64,000 nt of DNA from Qipengyuania citrea (GTDB taxonomy: Bacteria; Pseudomonadota; Alphaproteobacteria; Sphingomonadales; Sphingomonadaceae). Shown piece by piece: positions 50,910 through 57,659 of the stretch. The position numbers and the translations under genes were made by a program. The notes below the pieces were generated by a model that had not been told where the DNA came from, made no database searches, and saw only the letters and a list, made by a program, of their open reading frames with translations. The DNA lies in assembly GCF_009828015.1 (NCBI RefSeq), contig NZ_WTYG01000002.1:825360-889359 (forward strand), in the 5' to 3' direction. The first letter of the stretch is position 1; each line of letters begins with the position of its first letter.

Positions 50910-51346
50910 TACTGCGCCCCCTGCTTTTCGGACTGCCGCAGCAGGTCCACATAATAACTAGCCGCCGCCATTGTCTCGGCATCGGCGGTGTCCATTGCGC
51001 CTTCGTAGAGCGCGTGGAACCTCTCGCCCGCAGCGCCTTTTGCGTGGCCAGCGGTGGCTTGCGCGTACGCCAGCACCTGCCCACCCAAATCTGCGCGGGC
51101 ATCACTGGCGGCTGGATCAAGTAGGTCGGCAGCAAGGGCCAGCAGTTGGATGACTAAGCCCGTATCGCTTCGATCCCCCTGAGCCGCCGCGAGGCGGGCG
51201 TAGGCAAGGCCTTCGTAGAAGCCGCATAAGTCCTGAGACGCGAGGCGCGAAACCGCCTCACCCGCGAGCTGTCGCTGCGCCTCCAGGTCACCCACCGCAG
51301 CGCGCTTCGCCAAGGCAAACGGGTTTTCACTGAGGGGCACAGTCAT
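50909..51346 (-). CDS. Phage protein with Sel1/TPR-like helices
   Basis: A 145-residue helical protein, first gene of the late leftward operon. ALAKRAAVGDLEAQRQLAGEAV looks like a Sel1/TPR helix pair, followed by two or three further pairs. The ATG at 51346 is chosen because the frame upstream is of non-coding character; the stop and the next ATG share bases (TAATG). It may be a virion or scaffold component; no family was recognised. Confidence 0.5.
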   Translation of the reverse strand: MTVPLSENPFALAKRAAVGDLEAQRQLAGEAVSRLASQDLCGFYEGLAYARLAAAQGDRSDTGLVIQLLALAADLLDPAASDARADLGGQVLAYAQATAGHAKGAAGERFHALYEGAMDTADAETMAAASYYVDLLRQSEKQGAQ

Positions 51347-51671
51347 AGCGAAACCGTGCGCGAAAGGCTGCCGAGGTCCGACCGACGGGGGGAAAGCCGA
51401 ACCCCGGCCCCATACATGCGCAGGCGGGCGCTGTTGGGAACTGAAGAAGATGTGATTGTAGCCATTATTCCCCCGTCTCTCTGTCTCGAAGTCGGGAGGT
51501 GTGGCGGGGGTCTTAGATTCCGATAGTCTGCCCCCGCTTTGCCTCAGTCTCCCGACGATGCAATCTTGCAAACTCAAATGACGCGCTTGAACTAGCACAG
51601 TTTAGCAAGAAAGTCAAGCTTTGTTCTCGTAATGTTCGACACTCGGAACGGCCCGCGATAATCACGGAAGC
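51347..51671. other. Divergent intergenic region with leader hairpin
   Basis: A 325-bp region between the leftward late operon and a rightward small gene. It contains a GC-rich hairpin, GCGGGGG (51504-51510) and CCCCCGC (51531-51537) with a 20-nt loop, inside the likely leader of the late operon, and a probable promoter at 51589-51617. Confidence 0.4.
51589..51617 (-). promoter_or_regulatory. Probable late-operon promoter
   Basis: Reading leftward, TTGACT (51617-51612) and TAGTTC (51594-51589) are separated by 17 bp. Transcription would begin near 51582, leaving a leader of ~235 nt that includes the GC-rich hairpin. The -35 fits well; the -10 is weak. Confidence 0.4.
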
Positions 51672-51896
51672 TTGAGTAGTAAGCGCCTTGATTCCCTCGC
51701 GGACTACGCCCGCCACCGCTACAGGGTGAGGATCGATTGCCAGTGTGGGCGCGTGGTCATGCTGGACCCGCACGACTTGCTAGCGACTATCGCGGCGAGA
51801 GGATGGCCGCGCTACAGTTTGGAGGGCTTGGCCATGCGGTTGAAATGCCAGCGCTGCGGATCGAAACCTAAGCGCATAGGACCGGGGCTGGATTAG
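51672..51896 (+). CDS. Small zinc-ribbon-like phage protein
   Basis: A 74-residue basic protein with two cysteine pairs, IDCQCGRV and LKCQRCGS, which could bind one zinc, and ARHRYRVRIDCQCGRVVMLD between them and the N-terminus. The start is uncertain: TTG at 51672 follows GGAAG closely and no ATG lies upstream. Its divergence from the late operon suggests a regulatory or early role. Confidence 0.5.
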   Translation: MSSKRLDSLADYARHRYRVRIDCQCGRVVMLDPHDLLATIAARGWPRYSLEGLAMRLKCQRCGSKPKRIGPGLD

Positions 51897-51926
51897 AAAC
51901 TGAGACCTGAGAGGGGCTGTACGGCG

Positions 51927-52607
51927 CTACTCCGAACGCCCCAGCTCCCGCCGCAAGTTCTCGGCACGGCGATGAGAGCGCCTTTCGTGAAGTTTGATCA
52001 GTCGTATTGTGCGCCGGTCAAAGTCGTCTGTTAACACTCGCTCGCTAGCCAGACCTTTATAGAAGCTACGCAGTTTCTCATCCAACTCTGAGAATGCGAG
52101 GACAATATCATTGACCTCCTTCGAAGACACATGCTTTCCAGGGGGATTGGAGCCTGTTTCGGACCACCAGCCCGGACTTCCATAAGGTGGCATGAGCTTG
52201 GCCGGGTTGGAAATATCATCGTCGTAATAGGCAGGCGTCACTGTCCAATGAGCCAAACGATTCCGCTTGAGGGAAAGCTTTCGCGTCTTCTTACTCAGGG
52301 CAGCCCAATCCGTCCGCAATTCCACCGACCTCTCGTCAGAACCCGAAATCCGCGCTTCCAAGGCGGCATCGACCATCCTCAGCTTGCTCCGAAAATTCTC
52401 GACTGAGTAAAATATCGCCGTAGGCACTTGAAAATCAATGTACACAACTGCTTGAGCATCGTCGTCGGGATGCGACGATGTTGGCGTCACACAGATAGTG
52501 AAGAGATTGCAAAGCGATAGCTCGACGAAACTCCACTCGCTAATCGCCTCACCAACGAGCGCGAGCATTTCTCGTGTTTCACCGAGGCTTTTATCTTTCC
52601 CATCCAC
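51927..52607 (-). CDS. HEPN-like protein (possible RNase)
   Basis: A 226-residue helical protein. Residues 115-120 read RNRLAH, fitting the R-x4-6-H motif of HEPN ribonucleases, placed as usual at the start of a late helix (LSLKRNRLAHWTV). Upstream helices (LGETREMLALVGEAISEWSF, NFRSKLRMVDAALEARI) fit a HEPN bundle. HEPN RNases occur in toxin-antitoxin, abortive-infection and CRISPR effectors; many such RNxxxH proteins also lack proven activity. It sits alone among small leftward genes; no antitoxin was identified. Codon use is plainer and AT-richer than in the late genes. Confidence 0.45.
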   Translation of the reverse strand: MDGKDKSLGETREMLALVGEAISEWSFVELSLCNLFTICVTPTSSHPDDDAQAVVYIDFQVPTAIFYSVENFRSKLRMVDAALEARISGSDERSVELRTDWAALSKKTRKLSLKRNRLAHWTVTPAYYDDDISNPAKLMPPYGSPGWWSETGSNPPGKHVSSKEVNDIVLAFSELDEKLRSFYKGLASERVLTDDFDRRTIRLIKLHERRSHRRAENLRRELGRSE

Positions 52608-52649
52608 GTTCGACGATTACTCCCAATACAATAACCTCATGCGAGGCAT

Positions 52650-52998
52650 TTAACGTCGTGGCTCCCGCCGCCCTGTCCATTCACGGGCAAGGCCTTCCCG
52701 CACTAGGATTGAACCGACCGAACGGCCACCTACACGCACCACCGCCAGCGTGCGCCCGTATCCGTCTTTCCCTTTGCCTTCGCAGGGTAAAGGGCGAGGC
52801 ATTGAGCGAGGCCGGGAGCCGATTGCGCGAGGCTATCACCCATTCGCTTTCATACGCACAGCGCTCGTTTAATTCCGGCGCGTCAATGTCGGCAATGCGG
52901 GCCTTTTTGCCAGCGATCGACGGCGCGTCGCCATCGTGCACGCAGTGAGGGCAAGGCTCTGCCGAGCAGATAGCTAGAGCCGCTGCGAGTAGCAGCAC
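52650..52998 (-). pseudogene. Thermonuclease-like (SNase) gene, frameshifted
   Basis: The first part reads a short signal peptide (LLLAAALAICSA) and the SNase core CVHDGDAPSIAGKKARIADIDAPEL up to PFTLRRQ. The reading frame is then lost, but one frame over it resumes as GKDGYGRTLAVVRVGG to VREGLAREWTGRRE and a TAA at 52652-52650. A single extra base in the TTT run at 52773-52775 (+ strand) explains it. Intact, it would be an exported nuclease of about 115 residues. A sequencing error would give the same picture. Confidence 0.7.
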
Positions 52999-53256
52999 CT
53001 AAAACTCGCCAATAAGGCGGCCGAGTAGAAAACCACCGCAAACCATGAACAGGGCCGCTGAGGTCCAGAGGGAAGCGGACTTTACCTCTCGCTTGTCAGG
53101 CCCTCGCACCGTTTGCCCCGCCGTATCAACCGAGCGCGCGACCTTCGACCAGCCGCGCGCGGCTAGCAGGCCGAGGATAGCGCCAAGGGAGACAATGACG
53201 ATAGCGGGGTTGGCAATAAGGCCTGATGGCTCGAAAGCTGTGTCTAGGGGGTCCAT
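52999..53256 (-). CDS. Small two-helix membrane protein (holin candidate)
   Basis: An 85-residue protein with two membrane helices (PAIVIVSLGAILGLLAARGW and LWTSAALFMVCGGFLLGRLI) joined by a charged loop with a basic stretch (RGPDKREVK). Size and layout fit a phage holin or spanin partner, but such proteins are hard to tell apart. The following SNase-like gene starts right after its stop. Confidence 0.5.
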   Translation of the reverse strand: MDPLDTAFEPSGLIANPAIVIVSLGAILGLLAARGWSKVARSVDTAGQTVRGPDKREVKSASLWTSAALFMVCGGFLLGRLIGEF

Positions 53257-53317
53257 GCCGCCAGTATATCCCTAAGCGAATCCTGAGGCAATCTGAGGCC
53301 TTATAAGGGCCAGGCGT

Positions 53318-53845
53318 TCAGAGATGTGAGGTCGAGACATGCTTGGGCCGATGCACGATCAATTCCGCTTCGTTGCGGTCTAGCTTGAGCGCAATCACTT
53401 CTTCCCGTGCGACCGTCGCCTTGACGAGTAGGGCTTGCTCCCCCTCCCGTGTGTAACGATGCAGAAAGGGAAACGCCGCCGCTCGCTCGCGATCAAGCGA
53501 CCAGCTAAGCCCCCATTTGTTGAAAGTGTAGCACCCGCGCCAGATCGTGACCGTATCCGGGAGCCCTGCGAAAGCTTCCCGCTCCGCTTCATCCATCATC
53601 CAGCGCCCCCAAGAGGGGTTTTCAATTAGGTCCGCGAAGGGTGTGTCCTCGACAAGCGCGTCAGTGAATTGCGCAATGTTGTCGCAGCAAGTCCATTCCT
53701 CCCCCAAGAGCGTAACCCAATCCTTCCACTCTAGGCGAAGTGTGAGGTCGATAATGGCGGGCAAGCGTGAATAGCTGTTTTCAAACTTAAGGACTTCCCG
53801 CGCGTCCGGCAATGTAAGTGGAGCGTCGAGCAAAGCGGTAGTCAT
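53318..53845 (-). CDS. ADP-ribosyltransferase-like protein (R-S-E type)
   Basis: A 175-residue protein whose second half has the order expected of an R-S-E ADP-ribosyltransferase: R103 in TIWRGC, S114-W-S116 in GLSWSLD followed by a helix (RERAAAFPF), and E159-A-E161 in DRNEAELIV, an ExE pair. Such folds use NAD to modify protein or nucleic-acid targets; phages use them on host RNA polymerase, and toxins on many targets. It starts inside the stop of an Xre-type gene (ATGA). The assignment is by motif order only. Confidence 0.5.
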   Translation of the reverse strand: MTTALLDAPLTLPDAREVLKFENSYSRLPAIIDLTLRLEWKDWVTLLGEEWTCCDNIAQFTDALVEDTPFADLIENPSWGRWMMDEAEREAFAGLPDTVTIWRGCYTFNKWGLSWSLDRERAAAFPFLHRYTREGEQALLVKATVAREEVIALKLDRNEAELIVHRPKHVSTSHL

Positions 53846-54060
53846 TCAGGGACCGTGACGCCGAAGCGGCCGGCGCCATAGGAAAACTCGGCCCCCATTT
53901 CGACTAGCGTCGCCTCGATAGTCTGGCGCGTTTCCTCACGGATGTTCGCACCAGCCTCGAAGCGGGCGAGGGTAGCGTAAGGCACGCCCGACAGTTCGGC
54001 CAACTCCCGCCCTGTCTTGCCCAACCCATCGCGGGCCATCTTGCACTGTTTTGCGTTCAT
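53842..54060 (-). CDS. Small Xre-family helix-turn-helix regulator
   Basis: A 72-residue protein, nearly all helix-turn-helix (MNAKQCKMARDGLGKTGRELA, VPYATLARFEAG), with a short C-terminal strand (GAEFSYGAGRFGVTVPE) often seen in alphaproteobacterial members. The frame is open from 54096, but the ATG at 54060 begins the family. It overlaps the ART-like gene by ATGA, so repressor and partner are made together, as in toxin-antitoxin pairs or a phage immunity unit. The upstream region is AT-rich and probably holds its promoter. Confidence 0.7.
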   Translation of the reverse strand: MNAKQCKMARDGLGKTGRELAELSGVPYATLARFEAGANIREETRQTIEATLVEMGAEFSYGAGRFGVTVPE

Positions 54061-54213
54061 GCGGTGAAGCATATTACACATTCTCTGTTGACGCAATTGT
54101 AGATTATGCTTAGCAAAGTTCCCGCCAAGGCATCCTGCCGAAAGCGACCTAGCCGAAGAGGTGGCTCTCTCCGACTAGGCCTGATCGCAAACCCAAATGA
54201 GTGGGGCTGGACT

Positions 54214-55047
54214 ATGAATGCAATTACCACAGAACGCCCGAAAACCAATTCGATGCGGAGCGTCCTCGACAGCTTAGAAGGGGCGAGCTTGCCTCAAGCC
54301 ATGCGCGGTGAGTTTGCATCGGCAATCGACAACTATCGCAGCCGCCGTGCAGCCGTCGCAACCGCCAGTGACGAACAGGCGGCGATCGATCTGCTCGTTG
54401 CGGCTGAGCGTCGAGCGCTTTCCTTCCAAGCTTCCAGCATAAGCGAACTTCGGGCCATCGCCGAAATTATCTGGAGCGACGAAGACAGCTTACCGCCATC
54501 CGAAATGGTGACCGCGTTTTTCGCCTCCCTGTGCAACCTCGACAAGAACCCCTCACCCACGTTCGACCCCGTCCGCTGGCTCACCAACTACGAGGCAGGC
54601 GGCGGCGGCTGGATCGAGCTTGACGACGAGATCCACTTTCTTTCCGCCGACACGGATGCATCGCGCCTAGCGATGTGGGAACTGAAGACCCGCAACGGAG
54701 CCGAACAGGTGAAAGCGATTATCCGCAACCGTACCGCCCCTGATGCGAGTTGGGGGCAACTGGTCTCGAACTACGAAACCGCGAAAGCGCGGCTGGACGA
54801 GTATCAGTCTGTCGAGCGCAACCTTGAAATGGGCACCCCCGAGAACGCTGCCCATGAGGCTAAAATTGACGAGCTGGCGGACGCGCACTTCGATGCCGCG
54901 CTCGCTTTACTTTCGACCCCCGCGCCGGACGCCAAGGCCTACGCCTATAAAATGCAGGCCTATCACGATGCAGAGGCGTTCCAGTGGACGCGCAACCACG
55001 AAGTGACCGAGGGACTGGTTAGCGACGCTAAGCGGCTGATGCACTAA
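54214..55047 (+). CDS. Hypothetical phage protein
   Basis: A 277-residue soluble, acidic, helical protein, one of two rightward genes in the element. It has features of many uncharacterised phage proteins: short helices (EQAAIDLLVAAERRALSFQA, AKARLDEYQSVERNLEMGTP) and a conserved-looking C-terminus (YAYKMQAYHDAEAFQ). The ATG at 54214 is chosen within a longer frame from 54106. A TTGACG at 54088-54093 could belong to its promoter. A strong terminator follows. No function can be given. Confidence 0.55.
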   Translation: MNAITTERPKTNSMRSVLDSLEGASLPQAMRGEFASAIDNYRSRRAAVATASDEQAAIDLLVAAERRALSFQASSISELRAIAEIIWSDEDSLPPSEMVTAFFASLCNLDKNPSPTFDPVRWLTNYEAGGGGWIELDDEIHFLSADTDASRLAMWELKTRNGAEQVKAIIRNRTAPDASWGQLVSNYETAKARLDEYQSVERNLEMGTPENAAHEAKIDELADAHFDAALALLSTPAPDAKAYAYKMQAYHDAEAFQWTRNHEVTEGLVSDAKRLMH

Positions 55048-55070
55048 ACAGCGGCACGGCTCCCGAGCAT

Positions 55071-55106
55071 AGGCCCGTCACTCGTAGCAAGGTGGCGGGC
55101 CTTTCT
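55071..55106 (+). terminator. Rho-independent terminator after 54214-55047
   Basis: AGGCCCGTCAC (55071-55081) pairs with GTGGCGGGCCT (55092-55102) with one G-U pair and a 10-nt loop, followed by TTCT. It ends the rightward hypothetical gene 24 nt after its stop. Confidence 0.7.
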
Positions 55107-55116
55107 ATGTCACCCC

Positions 55117-55165
55117 GGACATCTCCCGTTAGAAAATGGTCCCTACTGCGGGGTGCGAGATGTCC
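55117..55165. repeat. 9-bp inverted repeat downstream of the prim-pol gene
   Basis: GGACATCTC (55117-55125) and GAGATGTCC (55157-55165) are exact complements with 31 bp between. They lie between the convergent ends of the rightward hypothetical gene and the prim-pol gene, next to a pyrimidine-rich tract (55212-55240). They may be an iteron-like or protein-binding site; nothing further can be said. Confidence 0.35.
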
Positions 55166-55214
55166 CAAATTTGTCGGTCAAATGGGTGTCGGGTTTCCGA
55201 TAGTAATATAAATA

Positions 55215-56243
55215 CTACACCCCCCTCCCCCTCTCCCCCCCCATGACACCGTTTAGGGTCGAAAACCGATAAACAGCGGGCCGATTGCGCGTTTCGGACC
55301 GAACGCAAACGATCAAATCGTGGTCGAGCAAAAATTGGCGCGCTTTCTGGAGCCGTGCGAGCGAAAGCGGCAGCGTCTTGCTCCACCCATTGGCAATCAG
55401 AAAATCCCGGCCCCAGTGTTCGGCTCGACAAAGCTGGTACAGGTAGAGGGCGTCCGGATTGACCTTGAGCAAGTCATGGGCTGCGCGATTAATCTGCACG
55501 AACCTATCCCCTGCGAAGCCGTTGCAACCTTCCTGCTGGTACTTCCAAGCGCTGCGGGCTGTCCGGGCGACCTCTGGCTCAGGCAAGGCATCCCACAGCC
55601 CACCCTCATTCATTTCCAGAGCGTATCTAACTAGCTCGTCGAGCGAACCGCACCCCGGCGCAGCCTTCCCGCAAATGGCTAGAAGTGTCTTGTTCCGTTC
55701 ACCAACTTTTGCGGTATCAGATCCTGGAGCCTTTACATTTTCGGGCGAAGTTAAGGTTTCGGCTACCGGCAACATCTTCGGCAGTGCGCCGAGGTCAGCT
55801 AGCGACCCCTCCAAAAACTCATATCGACGCGATCCAGAACGGGAAGGTGGCGCGACAGCATAGCCGCCCCCAAGAATGTCTATTGCCCGACCGGGGAATA
55901 AGCCGCAGCGCAATTGTCGCTGCTCGCCATTGTAACGATACCAAACGTGGAAATTGCCCGAGGCGGTGCGCGCAATAACCGGACTTGGTCCGAGTTTGCC
56001 AAGGACATCTGCCAGAAGATTTTCGCATGGCTCGTCGATGTCTGCCATCGCTAGGCGATTGCGGGGGCCACACATGAACCCGAAAGCGTCAACGTCTGAG
56101 AATTTCGACGCCAGTTGCGCGGACCCTTTGCGCCCGATCCTGTTGTAACTTTTGACGCGGGGCGATTTCTCGTCCGCGTTCACTGGGAATGTCGCAATTC
56201 CTGCTTCGGCATAGGCGGGTTGCCAGTCTGCAAAGACGCCCAT
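55215..56243 (-). CDS. Bifunctional DNA primase/polymerase (prim-pol)
   Basis: A 342-residue replication protein. The N-terminal ~190 residues are a prim-pol domain: YAEAGIATFPVNADEKSP, the metal-binding MADID (D68, D70) and SGNFHVWYR with H99. Residues ~200-330 are helical, like the primase C-terminal part that would couple to a helicase; no helicase domain is present. It should prime replication of the element. The ATG at 56243 follows GAGGAG by 6 nt and the previous stop by 2 nt, which decides the start within a longer frame from 56306. Confidence 0.8.
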   Translation of the reverse strand: MGVFADWQPAYAEAGIATFPVNADEKSPRVKSYNRIGRKGSAQLASKFSDVDAFGFMCGPRNRLAMADIDEPCENLLADVLGKLGPSPVIARTASGNFHVWYRYNGEQRQLRCGLFPGRAIDILGGGYAVAPPSRSGSRRYEFLEGSLADLGALPKMLPVAETLTSPENVKAPGSDTAKVGERNKTLLAICGKAAPGCGSLDELVRYALEMNEGGLWDALPEPEVARTARSAWKYQQEGCNGFAGDRFVQINRAAHDLLKVNPDALYLYQLCRAEHWGRDFLIANGWSKTLPLSLARLQKARQFLLDHDLIVCVRSETRNRPAVYRFSTLNGVMGGERGRGV

Positions 56244-56245
56244 TG

Positions 56246-56437
56246 CTACTCCTCCCCCGTCAAATCGACTTTTTGCCGACCGAGGCAGAGGCGCAGTCCG
56301 CCCCATGCCCCGCGCGCTTCGCGAATGTCAGAAAAGGACTGCACGGTAGGATGCAGCCCGCCAGCGTCGGGAGGATCGAGGACGACGCTGTAAACGCCGT
56401 CCTCTCCCAGCGACAAAATGACCTTGCCGCGCTCCAT
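56246..56437 (-). CDS. Hypothetical protein of the early block
   Basis: A 63-residue protein (MERGKVILSLGEDGVYSVVLD, then DIREARGAWGGLRLCLGRQK). Its ATG follows the upstream stop directly (TAGATG) and its own stop is 2 nt before the prim-pol start, so it belongs to the same transcript. The function is unknown. Confidence 0.5.
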   Translation of the reverse strand: MERGKVILSLGEDGVYSVVLDPPDAGGLHPTVQSFSDIREARGAWGGLRLCLGRQKVDLTGEE

Positions 56438-56809
56438 CTACGCAGCCCCGTCTTGAGTGTCGTTGTCGTTATCGGCTGGCGCAAATTCGGGCAGGACCCA
56501 AACGCAACCCGAACGGCCCGACGCACCCTTGCGGCGCTTCTTGCTATCGGCCACCTTCTTGCCAGCGACCAATTCGCTTAGACGCGAACGAACCTGCGTA
56601 ACGTGCAGGTCGAGGGCGTTTGCCACATCATCGCCAATGACACCCGCTTCGCCGCTTGAAGCGACCACGGCCAGCACCTTGGCGCGGATCGTCTTGGCAC
56701 TAGATGCCATCGACTCCGCAGCGAGACGCGAGGTTTCCGGCGCTCCCCTGCGGTGCCCTGGAGTATGTGGATAGCGATTGTTTCTGATTTGTTCGCCGTT
56801 AGGCTTCAT
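56438..56809 (-). CDS. Winged-helix-like protein of the early block
   Basis: A 123-residue protein. Residues ~35-85 (SSAKTIRAKVLAVVASSGEA, VANALDLHVTQVRSRLSELV, then GKKVADSKKRRKG) look like a winged helix with a basic wing. The start ATG at 56809 lies 11 nt inside the end of the upstream gene. It may be a regulator or replication accessory protein. Confidence 0.55.
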   Translation of the reverse strand: MKPNGEQIRNNRYPHTPGHRRGAPETSRLAAESMASSAKTIRAKVLAVVASSGEAGVIGDDVANALDLHVTQVRSRLSELVAGKKVADSKKRRKGASGRSGCVWVLPEFAPADNDNDTQDGAA

Positions 56810-56996
56810 GGCTAAGGCCCTCCACTTCGATACCCGCGCGAGATGCGAGCTGGCCGAACCACTCGACTTGCTTGTCAGTGAGCGGAGAAGCGTCAACGAC
56901 GCATTGGCCTAAAAACGATCCTGCTTTTCGCGTAAGGCGGGCTTCGCAGCGCAAAATTTCTAGCGCAGCGTTGCGGCGATCTTCAAAGGCAATCAT
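56799..56996 (-). CDS. Hypothetical protein of the early block
   Basis: A 65-residue protein (MIAFEDRRNAALEILRCEAR, LTDKQVEWFGQLASRAGIEV) with two helices. Its start overlaps the stop of the small gene upstream (ATGA) and its end overlaps the winged-helix gene. Small proteins with the LTxKQxEWF pattern are common in phage replication blocks; the function is unknown. Confidence 0.55.
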   Translation of the reverse strand: MIAFEDRRNAALEILRCEARLTRKAGSFLGQCVVDASPLTDKQVEWFGQLASRAGIEVEGLSHEA

Positions 56997-57151
56997 GCTG
57001 CACCCCCTGTCACTGGACGCATCCAGCAGTGAGAGCGCGCATGGCCCGACGCGATAGCGAGGGCTTCCCCGTTATTGACGCTCAGGCGATCAAGCGCCCC
57101 GTCAAAGAGAACGAAATCAAATTCTGGAGGGTAATCCGGTAGTGTCGTCAT
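56993..57151 (-). CDS. Short protein at the head of the early operon (52 aa)
   Basis: A 52-residue frame from ATG at 57151, beginning MTTLPDYPPEFDFVLFDG and ending RPVTGGAA. AAGGAAA lies 9 nt upstream of the ATG and the stop overlaps the next start by ATGA, so this is a real gene although very short. It leads the leftward block that ends with prim-pol. The function is unknown. Confidence 0.6.
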   Translation of the reverse strand: MTTLPDYPPEFDFVLFDGALDRLSVNNGEALAIASGHARSHCWMRPVTGGAA

Positions 57152-57201
57152 GTTGCTTTTCCTTCACGTGGTGACCGCGAGGAAGCTGACGAACAGGGCG
57201 G

Positions 57202-57230
57202 TTGTAGTTTGCGGAAGGTTCCGCTATAAT
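57202..57230 (+). promoter_or_regulatory. Promoter with a palindrome filling its spacer
   Basis: TTGTAG (57202-57207) and a consensus TATAAT (57225-57230) are 17 bp apart. Most of the spacer is the 14-bp palindrome GCGGAA GG TTCCGC (57211-57224), a natural operator: a bound dimer would exclude RNA polymerase. The reverse strand reads ATTATA at the same place and could serve a leftward promoter for the early operon. Confidence 0.6.
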
Positions 57231-57236
57231 GCCCTT

Positions 57237-57304
57237 GCTAACGCCGTCCGCTTCAACACGGATAATTAGGCCGTCCCTCGCACAGGGGCGGCCTTTCGGT
57301 TTTT
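57237..57304 (+). ncRNA. Candidate small RNA of the element
   Basis: A strong promoter (TATAAT ending at 57230) and a strong intrinsic terminator (57269-57304) enclose only about 68 nt with no convincing gene, which is the layout of a small RNA. A short hairpin (CCGT...ACGG, 57244-57261) would precede the terminator stem. It lies between the excisionase and the early operon and runs opposite to both, so it may act on the switch. A 25-codon frame starts at the ATG in TATAATG but would have almost no leader. Confidence 0.5.
57269..57304 (+). terminator. Rho-independent terminator
   Basis: GGCCGTCCCT (57269-57278) pairs with AGGGGCGGCC (57284-57293), one G-U pair, loop CGCAC, followed by TTTCGGTTTTT. 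The U-run is on the rightward transcript only. Confidence 0.75.
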
Positions 57305-57314
57305 GAGGTGCGGA

Positions 57315-57554
57315 TTAAGCCACAGCCCCAACGACAGGCAGGCTTTCCCGCCACGCCTTCTCGTCTTCCAATTTGATACGGGTTGCCCTGCCCAGTTTGG
57401 TGAAGGGTAACCTTCCAGCGCGATGTTCGTTGTAAACGAAAGCCCGGCTGCAATCGTTATCAGCGCAGAACGCTGCGATTGATTTCATGCCACTCGAAAA
57501 GTTCGCTCCCTGCGAAGCTTTCTGTTGCATTGTAGAATTTGACGGCTTATCCAT
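57315..57554 (-). CDS. Excisionase / AlpA-type DNA-binding protein
   Basis: A 79-residue protein with a MerR/AlpA-like helix-turn-helix (MKSIAAFCADNDCSRAFVYNE, GRLPFTKLGRATRIKLEDEKAW), the usual shape of phage excisionases and of P4-type regulators. It lies 105 bp downstream of the integrase on the same strand. It probably bends DNA at the attachment sites and may control the early operon. Confidence 0.75.
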   Translation of the reverse strand: MDKPSNSTMQQKASQGANFSSGMKSIAAFCADNDCSRAFVYNEHRAGRLPFTKLGRATRIKLEDEKAWRESLPVVGAVA

Positions 57555-57659
57555 GCGGCTGCACTCCTGTGTGTACGCCGAGAATCATAGGCGAACGAGA
57601 CCCGGTAAGCTACGCTGTTCCGTAAATGTTCGGGGAAAACTCGCTCGAAGGCGATTCGC

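Noticed and set aside
52765..52785. Programmed frameshift in the SNase-like gene
   Set aside because: The shift needed is +1 and no stop codon, rare codon or slippery heptamer with a downstream structure is seen; a simple indel explains it better.
57228..57305. 25-codon frame within the candidate sRNA
   Set aside because: Its ATG overlaps the -10 box, so the transcript would lack it or have no leader; no Shine-Dalgarno.
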